This document shows positions 37,892 to 46,763 of a stretch of 64,000 nucleotides of DNA, one piece after another. The position numbers were made by a program, and so were the translations under genes. The stretch is from NCBI RefSeq assembly GCF_900117395.1, contig NZ_FPEG01000003.1, positions 496,001-560,000 of the forward strand, read 5' to 3'. The first letter of the stretch is position 1. Each line of letters opens with the position of its first letter. Source of the DNA: Agrococcus sp. Marseille-P2731 (GTDB lineage: Bacteria > Actinomycetota > Actinomycetes > Actinomycetales > Microbacteriaceae). A model generated the notes under the pieces. That model had not been told where the DNA came from, ran no database searches, and saw only the letters and a program-made list of their open reading frames with translations.

Positions 37892-39063
37892 GCGCTGAGG
37901 CCCGGCGGCCTCGCCGGTGCCTGCGCGCGCCCGCCGCTGCGCGGCCCGGGAGCCCAGACGCCGATGCCCGCCACGAGGCAGGCGATGGCCGCGCCGAGCA
38001 CCACGTCGGGCAGCGGCACCGCGCTGAGCAGCAGTGCAGCGAGGGCAGCGCCGGCAGCGCCGGCGAGCACGATGAGCGCCGATGCTCCCGGGGCGAGGCG
38101 CTGACCCGCGCGGCGCGCGACCTCGACCAGGGCGACGGATGCGGCGAGGGCGACCCCGAGGCCGGCCGCGGCCACGAGGTCGAGGGCACCGGGACGAGCG
38201 ATCGGCGCGACGAGCGCCGCAGCGCCGCCGACCGTTGCGAGGGTCGCGGCGGACGTGCCGCCGAAGCGCTCGACGAGCTTCGCGAGCGGCGGGCCGAGCA
38301 GCGCACCGAGCGCGAGCGTCAGCGCGATGGGACCGGCCGGCTGCGGGTCATCGGCGCCGATCGCCGACAGGCCGGGTCGCAGCGCTGCGAGCGCGACGGC
38401 GCCCGCCGCGGCGAGCGCCAGCAGCGCGAGCAGGGCGGGCGCGAGCCGCGCGGCTGCCCCGCCCTCACCCGCGGTGTGAGGCTCGGCGCCGCCAGCGCCC
38501 CCGCCCGGATGCTCGGCGGACAGCTCGGGAGCGGAGGCAAGACGGTCGGAGAGGGCGACGAGCGCCAGTGCGACGAGCTGCAGCGCGAGCGCCAGGATGA
38601 GCGCCGAGGCCGCGCCGCCGGAGGGCAGCAGAGCGAGCGCGGTGACGATCGCGACGCCGAGCGCCGCGGCCAGCAGCGTCGGCGCGGGGCGCACGCGCGG
38701 CGCGAGCGCCGGATCGGCAGCGACGGCCACTCGAACGCCCGCGATCTGGGCGCCGGCCCCGAGGCCGAGCGCCGCTGCGGCCAGCAGGTGCGGCGGCTGC
38801 CCGAGGAGCGCGAGCGCCGCCATCGTGCCGACGCTCGCGGCGACCAGTGCGGCGGATGCGAGCAGGAGCGATCGGGCGCCCAGGCGCGGCGGTGCCAGCA
38901 GTCCCAGCGCCCCGGCGGCGGTCGCCGCTGCTGCGCCGAGCGCGAGCGCGAGCGCACCGCCCTCGCGGGACACCGCATCCGTCGTCGACGCCGCCGCCGC
39001 GAGCCCGAGAGCGACCCAGGTCAGCGCGTGCGCCGCACCGAGCCGGGAGCGCCGGGCTGCCAC
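37888..39063 (-). CDS. Polytopic membrane protein, possible MFS-like transporter
   Basis: The 391-residue, extremely Ala/Leu-rich protein has about 11-12 predicted hydrophobic segments and few conserved polar motifs. The repeat of GALLGPPLAKLVERFGG after one helix recalls MFS motif A, but no clear family signature is visible. The GTG start lies 2 nt after the stop of the upstream gene, so the two form an operon. Its stop overlaps the purF stop in a CTAG tetranucleotide. Confidence 0.68.
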   Translation of the reverse strand: MAARRSRLGAAHALTWVALGLAAAASTTDAVSREGGALALALGAAAATAAGALGLLAPPRLGARSLLLASAALVAASVGTMAALALLGQPPHLLAAAALGLGAGAQIAGVRVAVAADPALAPRVRPAPTLLAAALGVAIVTALALLPSGGAASALILALALQLVALALVALSDRLASAPELSAEHPGGGAGGAEPHTAGEGGAAARLAPALLALLALAAAGAVALAALRPGLSAIGADDPQPAGPIALTLALGALLGPPLAKLVERFGGTSAATLATVGGAAALVAPIARPGALDLVAAAGLGVALAASVALVEVARRAGQRLAPGASALIVLAGAAGAALAALLLSAVPLPDVVLGAAIACLVAGIGVWAPGPRSGGRAQAPARPPGLSA

Positions 39064-39065
39064 GA

Positions 39066-39569
39066 TCAGGGCTCGCGGCGGTGGTCGGGGTCGGGCCGGT
39101 CGCCCCCGACGGCCCCGTCAGCGCCATCGGCGGAGGCGCCAGAGCTGCCTTGCCCGTCGAGCGGCTCGAACGCGGCCTCGACAGCGGGCGCCTCGTCCTC
39201 GAGCGGCTCGCCCTCGACCGGAGCATCTGGCTCCTCGACGTCGGTCTGCTCGGCGACGAGGGTGGTGCTGCGCTTCGCGAGCGATCGGTCGATGATCACC
39301 GCCACCAGGCCGCCGAGCCCTGCGCCGACCACGAATCCCGCGACGATGACGAGTCCGATGACCGCCGTCGTGTCGACGACGCGGCCGAGCTCATCGACGG
39401 CCGGCGGCATGAGCATGGCCGTGACCCACGCCGCGACCGCACCGAGCACTGCGCCGATCGCGATGAAGGTGCCGTAGCGCGGCGTGCGCCGCACCTGCAC
39501 CTCCACGTCGTGGCGGCGCTCGCGGGGGGCGCGCTCACCGTCCTGACCGGGGTCGGGCGTTGCTTCCAT
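39066..39569 (-). CDS. Small membrane protein with acidic C-terminal tail
   Basis: No family was recognised. The 167-residue protein has a short charged N-terminus (RERRHDVEVQVRRTPRYG), two hydrophobic segments (about 35-55 and 70-97), then a basic ILDRSLAKR-like turn and a long Glu/Asp/Pro-rich tail (about 105-167). The ATG at 39569 is chosen because the region upstream in frame is low-complexity and unlike a protein. Two nucleotides separate it from the downstream transporter-like gene. Confidence 0.62.
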   Translation of the reverse strand: MEATPDPGQDGERAPRERRHDVEVQVRRTPRYGTFIAIGAVLGAVAAWVTAMLMPPAVDELGRVVDTTAVIGLVIVAGFVVGAGLGGLVAVIIDRSLAKRSTTLVAEQTDVEEPDAPVEGEPLEDEAPAVEAAFEPLDGQGSSGASADGADGAVGGDRPDPDHRREP

Positions 39570-39628
39570 GCCCCGATCATCCCATTCCGCCCCGCGGCCG
39601 CGGGCGTGCCGCACCGCATCCGCCCCAG

Positions 39629-39634
39629 TACTGT
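39629..39634 (+). promoter_or_regulatory. Possible -10 hexamer TACTGT upstream of the fatty acid transporter gene
   Basis: TACTGT lies 60 nt before the ATG at 39695. I see no convincing -35. Confidence 0.3.
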
Positions 39635-39694
39635 CGAGCGTGGTGCCCCTGGCCCACGACGTCCCACGCACACTGATGCACAACGAGGTGAACC

Positions 39695-41071
39695 ATGGCG
39701 AATCGCCCTGCCGGAACCAAGCCCCCCGGCGCCCCGCTCGCTCGCGCGATGCGGCCCATCAACACCGTCGTCGAGCGGTGGATCCCATCCGCGCTCGTCT
39801 TCGCGATCGTGCTCACGCTCATCGTCGCACTGCTCGCGCTGACGGTCACGCAGACGAACCCCGTCGATCTGGTGACCGCCTGGGGCGACGGCCTCGCGGG
39901 CCTGCTCGCCTTCATGACGCAGATGGCGCTGATCCTGCTGCTCGGCCACATGCTGGCCAACACCCGGCCGGTGCGCAAGCTGCTGACCCGGCTCTCGGCG
40001 CTGCCGCAGACGCCGGTGCAGGCCTACCTCTTCGTGTTCGTGATCGCCGCGGTCGCCTCACTCATCACCTGGGGCCTCGGGCTCGTCGTCGGTGGGCTGC
40101 TCGCGCGGGAGGTCGCGGCCTCCGGCAGGGAGCGCGGGCTGAAGCTGCACTTCCCGATGCTCGTCGCCGCTGGCTTCTCCGGCTTCGTCGTCTGGCACAT
40201 GGGCTACTCGGGCTCCGGCCCCCTCACCGCGGCCACGCCCGACTCCTTCATCGCCGAGCACCTCGGCGGCGAGGTCATCCCGATCACCGCCACGACCTTC
40301 GCCCTGCCCAACATCATCGGCGCCGTCGCCACGATCGTCGTCGTCGCCGTCGCGCTCTCGCTGGTCGCACCGCGCGGCAGCGACCGGATCGTCGAGCTGG
40401 AGCTCGACCTGCGCGAGCAGGTGGTCGAGCAGGAGGAGGAGGTCGTCACGCCCGCTGACCGCATCGACGCCAGCCGCATCATCACCCTGCTCGTCGGCGC
40501 GGCGCTCGTGTTCTACCTCGTCGTGCACTTCGTGCAGGGCGGCACGATCACCCTCGACATCGTCAACTGGTCGTTCCTCGCGCTCATCTTCCTGCTGGTG
40601 AAGAACCCCTTCGAGATCATCAGGCTCACGAAGGAGGCGGCGTCGAACGTGGGCGAGATCCTCCTGCAGTTCCCGCTCTACGCCGGCATCCTCGGCATCA
40701 TGACGGGCTCGGGCCTGATCCAGGTCTTCTCCGACTGGTTCGTCTCGGTGTCCACGCCGACGACCTTCGGCGTGCTCGCGCTGCTGTCGGCGGGCCTCGT
40801 CAACTTCTTCGTGCCCTCGGGCGGCGGCCAGTTCGCGGTGCAGGCGCCGATCCTGCTCGACGCCGCGGAGCGCATCGGCGTCGACCCGGCCATCCCGATC
40901 ATGGCGGTGGCCTACGGCGACCAGTGGACGAACATGATCCAGCCCTTCTGGGCGCTGCCGCTGCTGGCGATCGCCGGGCTCAAGATGCGCGACATCCTCG
41001 GCTACACGATGGTCACGCTCATCGCCTCGGGCGCGGTGTTCGCGACCATCCTGCTGATCTGGTCGCTCTGA
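39695..41071 (+). CDS. Short-chain fatty acid transporter (AtoE family)
   Basis: The 458-residue membrane protein has about 12 hydrophobic segments and matches the AtoE/TIGR00366 family. N-terminal ERWIPSALVFAIVLTLIVALLAL, central SLITWGLGLVVGGLLAREVA, WHMGYSGSGPL and the late NFFVPSGGGQFAVQAPI are typical. It likely imports acetoacetate, butyrate or other short-chain acids. GAGGTG is 4 nt upstream of the ATG. No ato degradation genes are adjacent. Confidence 0.9.
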   Translation: MANRPAGTKPPGAPLARAMRPINTVVERWIPSALVFAIVLTLIVALLALTVTQTNPVDLVTAWGDGLAGLLAFMTQMALILLLGHMLANTRPVRKLLTRLSALPQTPVQAYLFVFVIAAVASLITWGLGLVVGGLLAREVAASGRERGLKLHFPMLVAAGFSGFVVWHMGYSGSGPLTAATPDSFIAEHLGGEVIPITATTFALPNIIGAVATIVVVAVALSLVAPRGSDRIVELELDLREQVVEQEEEVVTPADRIDASRIITLLVGAALVFYLVVHFVQGGTITLDIVNWSFLALIFLLVKNPFEIIRLTKEAASNVGEILLQFPLYAGILGIMTGSGLIQVFSDWFVSVSTPTTFGVLALLSAGLVNFFVPSGGGQFAVQAPILLDAAERIGVDPAIPIMAVAYGDQWTNMIQPFWALPLLAIAGLKMRDILGYTMVTLIASGAVFATILLIWSL

Positions 41072-41097
41072 CCGCAGCGCGAGCGGCCGCGGCGGCG

Positions 41098-42063
41098 TCA
41101 GCGGTGGCGGAAGAGCGAGTTGGTGCTGAGCGAGGTCTTCGACAGCGCCGCGCTCGTGAGGGACGACCGCACGAGCGATGAGCCGCGGCGGCGGATGCGC
41201 TCGGTGTCGGCCGCGTCGAGCTGGCCGACGAGCGCCTCGGTCGCGGCGTCGAAGTGCATCGGCAGGCCCTGCGATGCCTGGCGGGCCGCCGCCTTCGCGA
41301 GGCGGCGCGCCTCAGCGGCGGCCTGCTTCGCGGCCTGCTGCGGCTGCTGCGTCGCCTCCTGCGTGCGAGTGTCGACGCGCTGGCGGAGCTGCTCGATCCG
41401 CTGCAGCCGGTCGCCGCCGGGCAGCTGCTGGGTGCGCTGCGCCGGTGCGTTCTGGCCCTGCTGCGCGCCCTGGCCCTGCTGCATGCGCTGGCCTTGACCC
41501 TGCTGCTGGCCCTGGCCGAGGTATGGCTGACCGACCTGCTGGCTCTGCCCGAGGTAGGGCTGGCCGACCTGCTGGCCCTGGCCCTGGCGCGGCGCGCGGC
41601 GCTGCACCTGCGAGGCGCTCTGCCCGCTCTGCGTGGCCCGCTCCTGCTCGACCGCCGCTGCGGCTGCTTCGATGCGCTCGCGCCACGACTGCGGCACCCG
41701 GTTGACGAGGTGCTCGGCCTGCGACGAGGCGTTGCCCGCGCGCTGGGCCGCCTCCTGGCGCACCTGCTGCACGCCCGAGCGGGCCTGCGCCGACGCACGA
41801 CCGGCAGCCCCGCGCATCCGCTGGCGCAGCGCACCGAAGCCGCCCCGCATCAGCAGGAAGCCGATGAAGGTGCACGCGAAGGCGACGACGAGCGGCACGA
41901 GTGCCGTCTCGAGCGCGCCCTCGACGCCCACGATGAGCGACGACTGCGCGATCCACGGCAGCCACTGCAGGAGCGCCGGCACGCCGTTGAGCAGCAGGAT
42001 GATGCCGATCACGAACATGACCAGCGGGCCGATCCAGCCCTGCGGTCTCACCACCTGCGCCAT
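41098..42063 (-). CDS. Membrane protein with Gln-rich repeats and helical C-terminus
   Basis: The 321-residue protein has no recognised family. Two hydrophobic segments near the N-terminus (about 9-35 and 45-70) are followed by a helical Ala/Gln/Arg region and a Gln/Gly-rich repeat zone (about 155-215, with GQQVGQPYLGQSQQ twice). An Ala/Lys-rich helix and a basic C-terminus (SSLVRSSLTSAALSKTSLSTNSLFRHR) end it. The start at 42063 is favoured by CATACT 6 nt upstream. It is convergent with the fatty acid transporter gene. Confidence 0.65.
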   Translation of the reverse strand: MAQVVRPQGWIGPLVMFVIGIILLLNGVPALLQWLPWIAQSSLIVGVEGALETALVPLVVAFACTFIGFLLMRGGFGALRQRMRGAAGRASAQARSGVQQVRQEAAQRAGNASSQAEHLVNRVPQSWRERIEAAAAAVEQERATQSGQSASQVQRRAPRQGQGQQVGQPYLGQSQQVGQPYLGQGQQQGQGQRMQQGQGAQQGQNAPAQRTQQLPGGDRLQRIEQLRQRVDTRTQEATQQPQQAAKQAAAEARRLAKAAARQASQGLPMHFDAATEALVGQLDAADTERIRRRGSSLVRSSLTSAALSKTSLSTNSLFRHR

Positions 42064-42069
42064 GTGCTC

Positions 42070-42075
42070 AGTATG
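42070..42075 (-). promoter_or_regulatory. -10 hexamer CATACT, leaderless promoter
   Basis: On the minus strand CATACT is followed by GAGCAC and the ATG at 42063. Confidence 0.4.
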
Positions 42076-42123
42076 GCCCCTGCACCCGTGCACCGCCCGG
42101 CACGAGGGAGCGCACCCCTCGCG

Positions 42124-42714
42124 TCATGCCTGCAGGTGGCTCGCAGGAGCCTGCTGCTGCGGCGTGATGCCGAGGGCGCGGAGCCGCGGCTCGTCACCCG
42201 CGAGGTCGATCACGGTCAGGCTCGCTGGAGGCACCGGCGCGATGTGCCGGGTCGCGAGCCCCACGAGACCGCCGAGCGCAGCGCGCACCACGCCCCCGTG
42301 CGTCACCACCAGCACGGTGCCGCCGAGGGCGGCCGCATCGCGCAGCGCCGCGAGGATGCGGGCGCTCGCCGCATCCGCCGCCTCACCGCGCGGGGGCACG
42401 AGCTCGCCCCGGCGCCACGAGCGCACGTCGTCGCCGATCTCGGCGGCCGTGCGGCCCTCCCACGCCCCCAGGCCCACCTCGACGAGGCGGGGGTCGGCGG
42501 TGACAGCCTCACCGGTGAGCAGCTGCGCGGTCGCAGCGGCGCGCTGCAGCGGCGAGCAGACCGCGGCGCTCGGCGACCAGGCCTCGACCAGCGGTCGGAG
42601 CGAGCGCACCTCGCGCTCGCCCTGCGCAGAGAGCGCGATGTCGGTCGCGCCCTGCAGGCGGCCGGATGCGTTCCACTCGGTGGACCCGTGGCGCACGAGC
42701 AGGAGCGTGGTCAC
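42124..42714 (-). CDS. Histidine phosphatase family protein
   Basis: The 196-residue cytoplasmic phosphatase of the phosphoglycerate-mutase superfamily has the catalytic motif LLLVRHGSTEWNASGRLQG at the N-terminus, CSPLQRAAATAQLL, and the second catalytic His in VVTHGGVVRAAL. GTG is the start because it overlaps the ABC ATPase stop (GTGA), making this the last gene of the importer operon. In that context it may dephosphorylate the imported compound; this is inference. Confidence 0.88.
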   Translation of the reverse strand: MTTLLLVRHGSTEWNASGRLQGATDIALSAQGEREVRSLRPLVEAWSPSAAVCSPLQRAAATAQLLTGEAVTADPRLVEVGLGAWEGRTAAEIGDDVRSWRRGELVPPRGEAADAASARILAALRDAAALGGTVLVVTHGGVVRAALGGLVGLATRHIAPVPPASLTVIDLAGDEPRLRALGITPQQQAPASHLQA

Positions 42715-43796
42715 AGGCCCGCCCCCTCGCGCGCGAAGGTCCGCACCGGGGATGCGGGCAGCACCAGGCGAGCGCGCGCGGCGCCGACGGCCGCGGCGTG
42801 CGCCGCATCCTCGCCGACGATCGCGATGCGGCGGTCGCCGTGGCGCACCGTCGTGACGAGGCGTCCGGCCAGCGGTGTCGACTCGAGCACATCCACGTCC
42901 AGCGCGCCGCCGTCCGCGGCGGCGAGGCGCACCGCGTCGGGCCGATACATCGCCAGGAGCGCGCCGCCCGGGTCGGGCACGAACGACTCCCCCTCGCCCC
43001 TCCCCGGCACGAGCACCGCCGGCGGCGTGCCCAGGAACTCGGCGACGAACGCGGTCGCCGGCTCCTGCAGGAGCTCCTGCGGGGTGCCGAGCTGCTCGAT
43101 GCGGCCGTCGCGCATGACCGCGACGTGCGTGGCCATCGCGAGCGCCTCGCCCTGGTCGTGCGTCACGTACACGCTCGTGGCGCCGGACTCGCGGTGCACG
43201 CGCATGAGCTCGGCTCGAAGGTCGACGCGGAGGCGCGCGTCGAGGTTCGACAGCGGCTCGTCGAAGAGCAGGACCGAGGGGCGCGGGGCGATCGTGCGGG
43301 CGATGGCCACGCGCTGCTGCTGCCCGCCGGAGAGCTGAGCCGGGTGCCGCTCCGCGAGCGCCTCCAGCTCGACGAGCGCGAGCGTCTCCGCGATCCGAGC
43401 CCGGCGCTCGGGCGCCGACCACCGAGCCACGCGCAGCGGCCACTCGATGTTCTGCCGCACCGTCATGTGCGGCCAGAGGGCGTAGCCCTGGAAGACCATG
43501 CCGATGCCCCGCCTGCCGGGTGGGACGTGCATCCCGGCGCCGCCGTCGGCGACGACGCGATCGCCGAGCGCGATGGTGCCGCTGGTGGGCTCCTCCAGTC
43601 CCGCGAGCATCCGCAGCGTCGTCGACTTGCCGCATCCCGAGGGGCCGAGCAGCACGAGGAAGGCGCCCGCGGGCACGTCGAGCGAGATGTCGTCGACGGC
43701 GACGGCGGCGCCGAAGCGCTTGCCGAGGCCGCGCAGCGAGATCGGCACGCCGGGGGCGTCGGGCCGCGAGAGGGCGGGAGCTGGTGCGAGCGTCAT
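42711..43796 (-). CDS. ABC importer ATP-binding protein (FbpC/PhnT/PotA class)
   Basis: The 361-residue ATPase has Walker A GPSGCGKSTT, a Q-loop in MVFQGYALWPHM, signature LSGGQQQRVAIAR, Walker B VLLFDEPLSNLDA and the H-loop YVTHDQ. A C-terminal TOBE-like region (about 245-361) follows. It powers the adjacent two-domain permease. The ATG at 43796 overlaps the permease stop (ATGA). An ATG four codons earlier also exists. The class covers ferric iron, aminoethylphosphonate and polyamine importers. Confidence 0.92.
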   Translation of the reverse strand: MTLAPAPALSRPDAPGVPISLRGLGKRFGAAVAVDDISLDVPAGAFLVLLGPSGCGKSTTLRMLAGLEEPTSGTIALGDRVVADGGAGMHVPPGRRGIGMVFQGYALWPHMTVRQNIEWPLRVARWSAPERRARIAETLALVELEALAERHPAQLSGGQQQRVAIARTIAPRPSVLLFDEPLSNLDARLRVDLRAELMRVHRESGATSVYVTHDQGEALAMATHVAVMRDGRIEQLGTPQELLQEPATAFVAEFLGTPPAVLVPGRGEGESFVPDPGGALLAMYRPDAVRLAAADGGALDVDVLESTPLAGRLVTTVRHGDRRIAIVGEDAAHAAAVGAARARLVLPASPVRTFAREGAGL

Positions 43797-45514
43797 GCGT
43801 CCATCCATGGTGAGCGCCGCCCCTCGAGGCGACGGGCGAGCAGGGTCACGGCGACGGAGACGACCGTGATGATGAGGGTGATGGCGTTGGCGTGCTGCGT
43901 GAAGCCCTCGGAGGCGTGCTCGTAGGCGAGCACGGCCAGCAGCGGCGTCGCCGGCGTCACGAGCATCACGACGAGCGAGAGGTCGCGCGCCATCGTGACG
44001 AAGACGAGCGCCGAGCCGCCGACGGTGCCCCGGGCGGTGACCGGCAGCAGGATCCGCCCGAGGGTGCGCCAGATGCCGGAGCCGGCGATCGCCGCAGCGT
44101 CCTCGAGCTCGCGCGACACCTGCGCGAGCGCCGCTCGCGAGGTCTGGAACGCGAAGGGGATGCTCGCCGCGACGCCGCCGATCACGAGGATCCAGAAGGT
44201 GCCGTAGAGGCTCGGGAGCCCGAGCAGCGGGCGCCCGAACTGCGCGATGACGGCTGCGCCGAGCGCGACGCCGGGGATCAGGAACGGGACGTACGAGAGC
44301 GAGGCGAGCGTGCCTCCGATCCACGGCGGGGTGCGCGCAGCAGACCAGGCGGCGACGAAGCCGAGCGCCATCGTGATGACGGCGACGGTCGCTGCCAGCA
44401 GCACGGTGCCGCCGATCGCCTCGAGGATGCGCGGGTCCACGAGCACGCCGCGCATCCCCTGCGCGATCGACGGATCGGACGCGCCCGTCCAGTAGTGGAG
44501 CGTCACGCCGCCGTCGAAGCGGTTCGTGCGCCGCAGGAAGGTGCTGATCGCGAGCACGATCGCGGGGAGGATCGTCGCGGCCGCGACGATCGCGAGCGCG
44601 CCCGTGAGCACGACCGGTCGCGCGACCCCGAGGCGGATGCGCCTGGCCCGCGTCGGCTTGCCCGTGACGGTCGCGGCGGAGCGCGAGGTGAGCCGCGTGC
44701 CCGTCCACAGCACGACGGCGGCGACGAGCACCAGCAGGATCGAGAGCACGAAGCCGCGCTCCTGGTCGCCGGTGGAGATCGCTCCGTAGAGGCGCGTGCT
44801 CAGGGTCTGGAAGCGCACGGGCAGGCCGAGCAGCGCGGGCACCGCGAAGTTCGAGACGCCCTCGGCGAAGGCGAGCAGGAAGCCGGATCCCATGGCGGGG
44901 GCGACCGCCGGCAGCGCGATCCGCAGGGCGACCCGTGCCCGCGAGGCGCCGGTGAGCTCCGCGGCCGCGAGCAGGTCGCCACCGACGCTCGCGAGCGCCG
45001 CGGCGACCACGACGAACGCGAGCGAGAAGTAGTGCGCGGTCAGGGTGAGGGTGACGGGCAGCGCGCCCCACGCCAGCGCATCCGGCACCTGCACGCCGAG
45101 GCTCGAGAGCAGGCCGGAGGCGCCGCCGATGCGGTCGTTGCGGAAGACGCTCTCCCACGCGAGGGCGATCGCGAAGGATGGGATGGCGAAGGGGATGGTC
45201 GCGAGCACGCCGACGGTGCGGCGGAGGGGCATGTCGGTCAGCACGACGGCCCAGGCGAGGAACGAGCCGAGCACCACCGAGGCGATGCCCGTGCCGAGAC
45301 CCACCACGAGCGAGTTGCCGAGCGGCTCCCACAGCAGCGCGGTCGAGAGCGGGCTCGCGACCACATCGGCCCATGCCTCGCGGCCGTCGGCATCGAGCGT
45401 GGCGACGACGAGGCCGGCGAGCGGGCCGGCGACGAGCACCGCGAGCGCTGCCAGCGCGATGAGCGCCGGCAGCGTCGCGGGCCGCCGCAGGGCAGCGGTG
45501 AGGGAACCGATCAC
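43793..45514 (-). CDS. ABC importer permease, two fused transmembrane domains
   Basis: The 573-residue permease has two MetI-type domains of about six helices each, with EAA loops near ASRARVALRIALPAVAPA (first half) and SGIWRTLGRILLPVTARG (second half). Such fused permeases occur in FbpB, ThiP and the PhnU2-type aminoethylphosphonate systems. The GTG start overlaps the binding-protein stop (GTGA), so the genes are tightly coupled. Confidence 0.9.
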   Translation of the reverse strand: MIGSLTAALRRPATLPALIALAALAVLVAGPLAGLVVATLDADGREAWADVVASPLSTALLWEPLGNSLVVGLGTGIASVVLGSFLAWAVVLTDMPLRRTVGVLATIPFAIPSFAIALAWESVFRNDRIGGASGLLSSLGVQVPDALAWGALPVTLTLTAHYFSLAFVVVAAALASVGGDLLAAAELTGASRARVALRIALPAVAPAMGSGFLLAFAEGVSNFAVPALLGLPVRFQTLSTRLYGAISTGDQERGFVLSILLVLVAAVVLWTGTRLTSRSAATVTGKPTRARRIRLGVARPVVLTGALAIVAAATILPAIVLAISTFLRRTNRFDGGVTLHYWTGASDPSIAQGMRGVLVDPRILEAIGGTVLLAATVAVITMALGFVAAWSAARTPPWIGGTLASLSYVPFLIPGVALGAAVIAQFGRPLLGLPSLYGTFWILVIGGVAASIPFAFQTSRAALAQVSRELEDAAAIAGSGIWRTLGRILLPVTARGTVGGSALVFVTMARDLSLVVMLVTPATPLLAVLAYEHASEGFTQHANAITLIITVVSVAVTLLARRLEGRRSPWMDA

Positions 45515-46665
45515 TGGATGGTGAGCAGGAAGTCCGCGGTCGCGTCGCGCAGCTCGACGGTGGCCTCCGGGTCGATCGACCAGGCGCCGAGCTCCTCGAG
45601 CGGCAGCGCGTCCTCGTGCGGCGCGATGTCCGTGCGCGTCGGGTAGTCGCCGGCGACGTGGAAGGGCTCGAAGCCGGCACCGCCGTCCTCGCTGTCGTCG
45701 CCCATCAGGAAGTCGATCATGAGTCGCGCGGCCGCCGGGTGCTCGGCGCCCTCGGTGATGCCCAGCAGCGCGGGGAAGACGATGCCGTTCGCGGGGACGA
45801 CGCCCGAGGCGGCCTGCAGCGCCCAGCCCTCCTCCTCGTTGTCGCGGCGGTCGGAGTAGCTCGTGAACCCGACGGGAGGCTGCTCCTGGCCCGTGGTGCC
45901 GACGGCCGCGTTCACCGCATCCGTGTCGTCGACGAGCACGAGGCCGTTGTCGTAGAGGTCGGCGAGGAACTGCAGCCCGGCGTCGGCGACGCCCTCGTCG
46001 AGCACGAGCGCCTCGCCCGTGAGCTCCTCGTGGGCCGCGGCCATCTCGTCGGCGCGCAGGCTCATCTCGGTCGCGAGGTCGAGGTAGTCGCCCCGCACGT
46101 TCGGGTCGACCATGACGACGCGGCCGCTCCACTCGGGCTGGGTGAGCTCCCACAGGTTCGTCACCGGCGATCCCTCGGGGTGCGCATCCTCGTTGTACAT
46201 GAGGATCTTCGTCGACAGCCGCTGTGCCAGCAGCGGCGCCTGGTGCTGCGGCGGCACGACCTCGGCGAGCCGCTCCGGCACGTAGGGGTGCAGGATGCCC
46301 GGCTCCACGAGCTCGGGGATGACGACGGGGGCGTCGGAGAGGTAGGCCACGTCGGCCGTCGCGCTGCCAGCCTCGTGCTCGCTCGCGAGCCTGGCGATCA
46401 TCTCCGTCGACGAGATGTCGACACCGGTCACGTCGATGCCCGGGTACTCGGCCTCGAAGGCCTCCTCGACCGAGGCGATGCGGCTGGTGAAGGCATAGAC
46501 GGTGACGGCTCCCTCCTCGGTCGCGCGCTCGACGAGCTCGGCGTGGCCGAGCGCGTCGTAGTCGACCTCGGTGGCGGTGGGGTCGGCGGATGCGGTGGCG
46601 CAGCCGGCCAGGACGACAGCGACGAGCGGCAGGGCGACGAGGGCGCCGCGACGGATGGTGAGCAT
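45511..46665 (-). CDS. ABC importer substrate-binding lipoprotein
   Basis: The 384-residue lipoprotein has the signal MLTIRRGALVALPLVAVVLAGC and belongs to the type 2 periplasmic-binding fold related to iron/thiamine/aminoethylphosphonate binders (GAVTVYAFTSRIASVEEAFEAEYPGIDV...). The iron-binding double Tyr motif of FbpA is not obvious, so iron is not a safe assignment. The start at 46665 is chosen for GAAAGG 7 nt upstream; ATG 46671 is too close to it. It follows the RpiR gene by 98 bp. Confidence 0.88.
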   Translation of the reverse strand: MLTIRRGALVALPLVAVVLAGCATASADPTATEVDYDALGHAELVERATEEGAVTVYAFTSRIASVEEAFEAEYPGIDVTGVDISSTEMIARLASEHEAGSATADVAYLSDAPVVIPELVEPGILHPYVPERLAEVVPPQHQAPLLAQRLSTKILMYNEDAHPEGSPVTNLWELTQPEWSGRVVMVDPNVRGDYLDLATEMSLRADEMAAAHEELTGEALVLDEGVADAGLQFLADLYDNGLVLVDDTDAVNAAVGTTGQEQPPVGFTSYSDRRDNEEEGWALQAASGVVPANGIVFPALLGITEGAEHPAAARLMIDFLMGDDSEDGGAGFEPFHVAGDYPTRTDIAPHEDALPLEELGAWSIDPEATVELRDATADFLLTIQ

Positions 46666-46763
46666 GGGCATGCCTTTCGAGAGGGAGCGTGGCGTGGTGC
46701 GCCGGGCGCGGTCGCGGCCCGGCTGCGGTCGGTCAGCGGATGGGTCGGGGCAGAGGAGGCGAG

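Noticed and set aside
42711..45680. A 989-codon frame suggesting an ABC permease-ATPase fusion
   Set aside because: The first two thirds are an out-of-frame reading of the permease gene; the ATPase begins at the ATGA overlap at 43796.
45511..46665. Assigning the binding lipoprotein as a ferric-iron receptor
   Set aside because: The fold and the permease/ATPase class fit, but I could not see the conserved Tyr pair of iron binders, and the regulatory context points to phosphorus.
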